9,987 bases of DNA from Candidatus Nitrosopolaris rasttigaisensis (GTDB lineage Archaea > Thermoproteota > Nitrososphaeria > Nitrososphaerales > Nitrososphaeraceae), in assembly GCA_933226995.1 (NCBI GenBank), contig CAKOFP010000349.1:1-9987 (forward strand), read 5' to 3'. Of this stretch, positions 6,909 through 9,987 are shown piece by piece (the first letter of the stretch is position 1; each line of letters opens with the position of its first letter). The translations under genes and the position numbers were made by a program. The notes under the pieces were generated by a model that saw nothing but the letters and a program-made list of their open reading frames with translations, was not told where the DNA came from and searched no databases.

Positions 6909-6915
6909 TTTAATT
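6908..6915 (-). promoter_or_regulatory. Possible TATA box of the PAP2 gene
   Basis: The minus strand reads AATTAAAA, touching the outer ATG at 6908 and centred 27-28 bases before the second in-frame ATG at 6884. If real, transcription starts inside the longer frame and the protein begins at residue 9. Confidence 0.4.
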
Positions 6916-7100
6916 GTTTACAGTAGATGCTTCTCTACCGAAACTGAGGCACCATGGGATGAGTGGTGTGATAAATACTATCGTCTAAACAATAAATTAA
7001 TGTTGGTGTTCAGACTTCAGTGATATCTACAGGCCATCGCGATTATTGTTTTTTCTTTTTAGTGTCAGACTACCATGTCCTCTGATTTTATGATACAGTT

Positions 7101-7529
7101 TCAAAATGCCCCAGGTTCGTTTTGGTACTTGCTGGCTGACTCCGGATCCCTATCGGCATAATACTTGACCATGCTCATTTTGAGCACCTTCAGAGAGAGT
7201 AACGCACATTTGATCCTTGCTGGTCCTAAGTTTGTCAGCCCTATATTTTCCAAGATGTCCTCCTTTACCAAATCCTTAACATGCTTCAATGGCTTATTTA
7301 GAACCATTTCTGTAAGCATAGAGGCACTTGCTTGACTGATTGCACATCCCCTTCCTTCAAATTTAATATCCTTAATTTTGTCTTCTTCAACTCTGATATG
7401 CATATCAATTTCGTCGCCACATAGCGGATTACTATCGTGGATGCTGACGTCAGGGTTAGGTAGTCTTCCCTTGTTCCTAGGATTTCGATAGTGGTCTAGA
7501 ATAATTTCACGATAAATATCATCGCTCAT
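7101..7529 (-). CDS. sufU: SufU/IscU-like Fe-S assembly protein
   Basis: SufU accepts persulfide sulfur from SufS for Fe-S cluster assembly; IscU builds the cluster on itself. The 142-residue protein has the shared fold: YREIILDHYRNPRNKG at 6-21, then C37 in NPLCGDEI (with D39), C62 in GRGCAISQASASM and C108 in ARIKCALLSL. The ARIKC sequence matches SufU, where these Cys/Asp residues bind zinc. The C62-C108 distance, however, is short, as in IscU, and lacks the extra segment of Bacillus SufU. The histidine that precedes the third cysteine of IscU is a lysine here. ATG 7529 overlaps the sufS stop in the tetranucleotide ATGA, so the two are co-transcribed and coupled. No separate promoter or Shine-Dalgarno site is needed. 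Confidence 0.94.
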   Translation of the reverse strand: MSDDIYREIILDHYRNPRNKGRLPNPDVSIHDSNPLCGDEIDMHIRVEEDKIKDIKFEGRGCAISQASASMLTEMVLNKPLKHVKDLVKEDILENIGLTNLGPARIKCALLSLKVLKMSMVKYYADRDPESASKYQNEPGAF

Positions 7530-8770
7530 ACCTTGAATATTCTCCGTGCGTTATGGAGTGCATCAATGAATATATCGACCTCTTCTTTTGTATTATAGAT
7601 ATAAAAACTTGCCCGAGAGGTTGCAGGCACATCTAATCTCTCCATTAAAACCTGTGCACAATGATGACCCGAACGGATTGCAACTCCACTTTCATTCATA
7701 ATAGTGGCCAGATCATGGGGATGTATATCAGCTATATTAAATGATATTACTCCACCACGGTCGTTTGCATCTAGAGGACCATAAAGTGTTACATCTTTGA
7801 TATCAGCAAGAGCAGTCATTGCATATTTGGTAATATCGATTTCGTGGTCTCGTACTCTGTCCATACCTATACTATTAAGATAATCAAGCGCAGCGCCAAA
7901 TCCAATGACGCCTGCTATATTTGGGGTGCCGCCTTCAAATCTGTACGGTAAGTCGTTGTATACAGTGTTCTGTTTGTGAACCTCTTTTATCATATCCCCA
8001 CCACCAATGAAGGGAGGCATTTCTTCAAGTATCTTTCGTTTCACATACAAAATGCCGACTCCTGTCGGCCCAAGCATTTTATGGGCAGAGAATGCGAGAA
8101 AATCGCAATCGGTTTTCTGTACGTCCACCGGCATATGAGGTACCGACTGCGCTGCATCCACTAGTACTGGAACACCATCACGATGAGCCAAGTTTATAAT
8201 TTCATTTAAAGGCAGTATGGTACCCAAAACGTTCGACATTTCGCTTAGCGAGATCAGTCCTACATTGCTTGTGTCTAGAAAGCTTTTGTACTCGTCCATC
8301 CTCAGATATCCACGATCGTCTACTCCGATGTAGCAAAGTTTTGCGTTTTTTTCTCTGCTCAGGATCTGCCACGGAACAATATTACTGTGATGCTCCATTT
8401 CGGTTATTACAATACTTTGACCATCCTTCACGTTATTGCGCCCCCACGAATAAGAAACGAGGTTAATAGCTTCAGTAGCATTACGAGTAAAAATTATCTC
8501 TTCTGTAGAGCTTGCATTGATAAATTTGGCAACCTTTTCCCGTGTTTGCTCATAGGCAAATGTTGCTTCTTCTCCCAATTGGTGAACTGCCCGGTGAATG
8601 TTTGCATTGTAATTTGAATAGTAATCGTGAATTGCGTTTATCACAGAGAACGGTTTTTGAGTAGTAGCAGCGTTATCCAGATAAACTAGTGCCTTATTAT
8701 TGCCAACTTTGCGCTTAAGAATAGGAAAGTCCTGTCTGATCTCGTAGACACTGAGGGCACTCTTCTGCAT
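7526..8770 (-). CDS. sufS: Cysteine desulfurase, SufS type
   Basis: This PLP enzyme converts cysteine to alanine and leaves a persulfide on its catalytic cysteine for Fe-S cluster assembly, passing it to SufU encoded next door. At 414 residues it has the usual SufS length. Family landmarks are YLDNAATTQKP (30-40), FTRNATEAINLV (94-105), EMEHHSNIVPW (124-134) with H128 stacking on PLP, VDAAQS (204-209) with D205 and Q208, SAHKMLGPTGVG (228-239) with PLP-lysine K231, FEGGTPN (278-284) and RSGHHCAQ (366-373) with the persulfide cysteine C371. The RSGHHCA form marks group II (SufS/CsdA) rather than IscS. ATG 8770 lies 27 bases from a TTTATATC box, so the message is probably leaderless. The upstream AAGGAG (8785-8790) is too distant and probably lies outside the mRNA. 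Confidence 0.97.
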   Translation of the reverse strand: MQKSALSVYEIRQDFPILKRKVGNNKALVYLDNAATTQKPFSVINAIHDYYSNYNANIHRAVHQLGEEATFAYEQTREKVAKFINASSTEEIIFTRNATEAINLVSYSWGRNNVKDGQSIVITEMEHHSNIVPWQILSREKNAKLCYIGVDDRGYLRMDEYKSFLDTSNVGLISLSEMSNVLGTILPLNEIINLAHRDGVPVLVDAAQSVPHMPVDVQKTDCDFLAFSAHKMLGPTGVGILYVKRKILEEMPPFIGGGDMIKEVHKQNTVYNDLPYRFEGGTPNIAGVIGFGAALDYLNSIGMDRVRDHEIDITKYAMTALADIKDVTLYGPLDANDRGGVISFNIADIHPHDLATIMNESGVAIRSGHHCAQVLMERLDVPATSRASFYIYNTKEEVDIFIDALHNARRIFKV

Positions 8771-8792
8771 TGCTCTTATAACAACTCCTTAA

Positions 8793-8800
8793 GATATAAA
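8793..8800 (-). promoter_or_regulatory. TATA box of the sufS-sufU operon
   Basis: The minus strand reads TTTATATC, centred 27 bases before ATG 8770. It lies in the 183-base divergent spacer shared with the zinc-finger gene. Confidence 0.6.
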
Positions 8801-8921
8801 CCAATATACTTATGGCAATGTGCTTTGATTTGCACACAATAAACATAGTATTTGGTTTCTTTGCCCTGAAAACTGCGAAACTGTAATTTTCATAGTTTTG
8901 TATTGTTCTATATCTATCAGA

Positions 8922-8929
8922 TTTAATAA
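8922..8929 (+). promoter_or_regulatory. TATA box of the zinc-finger gene
   Basis: TTTAATAA is centred about 28 bases before ATG 8954, the same spacing as at the other leaderless starts here. This supports both the gene and its first ATG. Confidence 0.55.
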
Positions 8930-8953
8930 TGCGCCATTTCTTTGACTTAGCCA

Positions 8954-9196
8954 ATGATGCTTCTTTGGCGCGAGGCATGGATAAAACCATTGTCAGAGTA
9001 TGATTTAGGTTCCGAGGTATGTGCTTATTGTAACGAGAGATTCAACGATCTAGACTTCGTTACTTCCTGTGAATTCTGCGAACTCGGAATTATGCATGAT
9101 TTATGTGCAAATACTCATATTAACACTCAACATGGTGATAAGGTGAATGCTAAAGTAGCCGCCCATAAAGATAAACCATTGCATGATTATCAATGA
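8954..9196 (+). CDS. Small zinc-finger protein, PHD/treble-clef-like, function unknown
   Basis: This 80-residue protein has an ordered metal-ligand array: C23-x2-C26-x12-C39-x2-C42-x5-H48-x2-C51-x3-H55, then H60. The first six ligands follow the spacing of PHD/FYVE-like cross-brace fingers; the usual final CxxC is missing, and histidines at 55 and 60 could replace it. It has no signal peptide or membrane segment. The first 22 residues are outside the finger, and the tail after 60 is Lys/His-rich. A TATA box about 28 bases before ATG 8954 supports a leaderless gene. A second ATG follows at once at 8957. It is divergent from sufS and ends five bases from the 3' end of the transporter gene. A protein- or nucleic-acid-binding role is possible, but nothing here shows it. 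The cysteine/histidine order makes a chance frame unlikely. Confidence 0.78.
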   Translation: MMLLWREAWIKPLSEYDLGSEVCAYCNERFNDLDFVTSCEFCELGIMHDLCANTHINTQHGDKVNAKVAAHKDKPLHDYQ

Positions 9197-9201
9197 AGAT
9201 T

Positions 9202-9987
9202 TTATGTGCTCTTGACATATAACCAGCACCGTGTAAAGCCTGTTTCAGTCACGACTTCAGGAGGGTCTTCTTTACAGATACCCATGGCATGAGGGCACCG
9301 CTCGTAGAAACGACATCCTGATGGCGGCCGTGTCAAATCCGGCGGATTACCTTTGATGAACTCTATTTGCTTCTTATTATCGTTTAGTGTTGGGATGGCG
9401 GATATCAAGGCTTGAGTGTACGGATGTTTTGGATTTTCGTATATTTCCGAAGCCTTTCCTATTTCTACTATTTGACCTGCATACATTACTGCGATCTTGT
9501 CTGCAATTTCTGAAATGATACCGAGGTCATGTGTAATCAAGATTATAGTCATACCGTTTTCCTTTTTTAACCTCTTAAGTACATTGATTATTTGTGCTTG
9601 AACAAGCACGTCGAGGGCGGTTGTTGGCTCGTCAGCAATAACAATATCTGGTTTCAAGAGTAACGCCATTGCTATAACTACCCGCTGTTTCATTCCACCG
9701 CTTAATTCATGAGGATACCGCTTCGCCATATCTCGATCAAGTCCAACTTGCTCTAACGATTCTAAAATACTATCCTCGATATTTCCTTTGAACTGATGTA
9801 TTTGCATAATTTCACGCATCTGATCTCCTATCTTGTAAACGGGGTCAAGCGTATTCATTGCCCCCTGGAATACCATCGCGATTTTTTTCCAGCGTATCGA
9901 TTTATTAAAATCCTTATCTGACAGCTTTACTATATCTATTCCACTGATTATCACGTTTCCTCCTATGATTTTGCCCGGAGGTTGCAA
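9202..9987 (-). CDS. Oligopeptide/dipeptide ABC transporter ATPase, C-terminal part
   Basis: This is an OppD/DppD-type ATPase that powers import of peptides (or, in some systems, nickel or other solutes) with two permeases and a binding protein. Only the last 261 residues are inside the window; the Walker A region lies to the right. Visible parts, counted from the window edge, are the Q-loop FQGAMNTLDPV (40-50, Q41), the ABC signature ELSGGMKQR (94-102), Walker B IVIADEPTT (115-123), the H-loop LITHD (150-154, H153) and the family C-terminal segment HPYTQAL. The cysteine cluster C225, C231, C238 and C254 follows in GCRFYERCPHAMGIC and RCW. The TTG at the very edge is only the first codon in view, not a start. 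The substrate cannot be told without the permease and binding-protein genes, which should lie further right. Confidence 0.94.
   Translation of the reverse strand: MQPPGKIIGGNVIISGIDIVKLSDKDFNKSIRWKKIAMVFQGAMNTLDPVYKIGDQMREIMQIHQFKGNIEDSILESLEQVGLDRDMAKRYPHELSGGMKQRVVIAMALLLKPDIVIADEPTTALDVLVQAQIINVLKRLKKENGMTIILITHDLGIISEIADKIAVMYAGQIVEIGKASEIYENPKHPYTQALISAIPTLNDNKKQIEFIKGNPPDLTRPPSGCRFYERCPHAMGICKEDPPEVVTETGFTRCWLYVKST

Noticed and set aside
6757..7023. 88-codon plus-strand frame across the PAP2 start
   Set aside because: It lies mostly antisense to the well-supported PAP2 gene, has no recognisable domain and no well-placed promoter. Its tail outside PAP2 (about 6909-7023) lacks an in-frame ATG of its own.
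8785..8790. AAGGAG as a Shine-Dalgarno site for sufS
   Set aside because: It lies 14 bases before the ATG and just downstream of the TATA box, so it is probably upstream of the transcript start.
8715..8990. 91-codon minus-strand frame over the sufS start
   Set aside because: It overlaps the sufS coding start and the divergent promoters in another frame, and its composition looks like translated spacer.
9202..9987. ABC ATPase lacking Walker A as a degenerate gene
   Set aside because: The missing part simply lies beyond the right edge; the frame runs open to the last base and every later motif is intact.

Overview
The window looks like a piece of an archaeal chromosome, most likely from Thaumarchaeota (Nitrososphaeria), although the rank below that cannot be fixed from the sequence. 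The evidence is an archaeal-length cofD directly followed by cofC (coenzyme F420 synthesis), an archaeal MCT-1/Tma20-like PUA protein, an ammonia-only NAD synthetase, and start codons that mostly sit about 27 bases from the centre of an archaeal TATA box with no Shine-Dalgarno site. The last point implies largely leaderless transcripts. Base composition is moderately AT-rich, and the spacers are mostly more so.

Layout, left to right. (1) 1-180 has no gene I can support but carries short repeats. (2) 181-1221 (-) is an exported, C-terminally membrane-anchored protein of unknown function. (3) 1420-3020 (+) is a two-gene cofD-cofC operon, divergent from (2). (4) 3021-3269 is an unusually GC-rich, palindrome-rich spacer that could hold a structured RNA. 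(5) 3270-3752 (-) is a PUA RNA-binding protein, and 3891-5072 (-) is citrate synthase. (6) 5248-6000 (+) is NH3-dependent NAD synthetase, divergent from citrate synthase. (7) 6168-6908 (-) is a divergent PAP2-family membrane protein. (8) 7101-8770 (-) is a sufS-sufU operon with a 4-base ATGA overlap. (9) 8954-9196 (+) is a small zinc-finger protein divergent from sufS. (10) 9202-9987 (-) is the C-terminal part of an oligopeptide/dipeptide ABC transporter ATPase, cut by the window edge.

Most of the window is housekeeping metabolism: F420 cofactor, NAD, TCA-cycle entry and Fe-S cluster assembly. There is no mobile element, CRISPR array, tRNA or rRNA that I can recognise. The less ordinary items are the small PHD/treble-clef-like zinc-finger protein next to sufS, the SufU-like protein with IscU-like spacing, the PAP2 protein with altered motifs, the sorting-signal-like tail of the surface protein and the GC-rich spacer after cofC.
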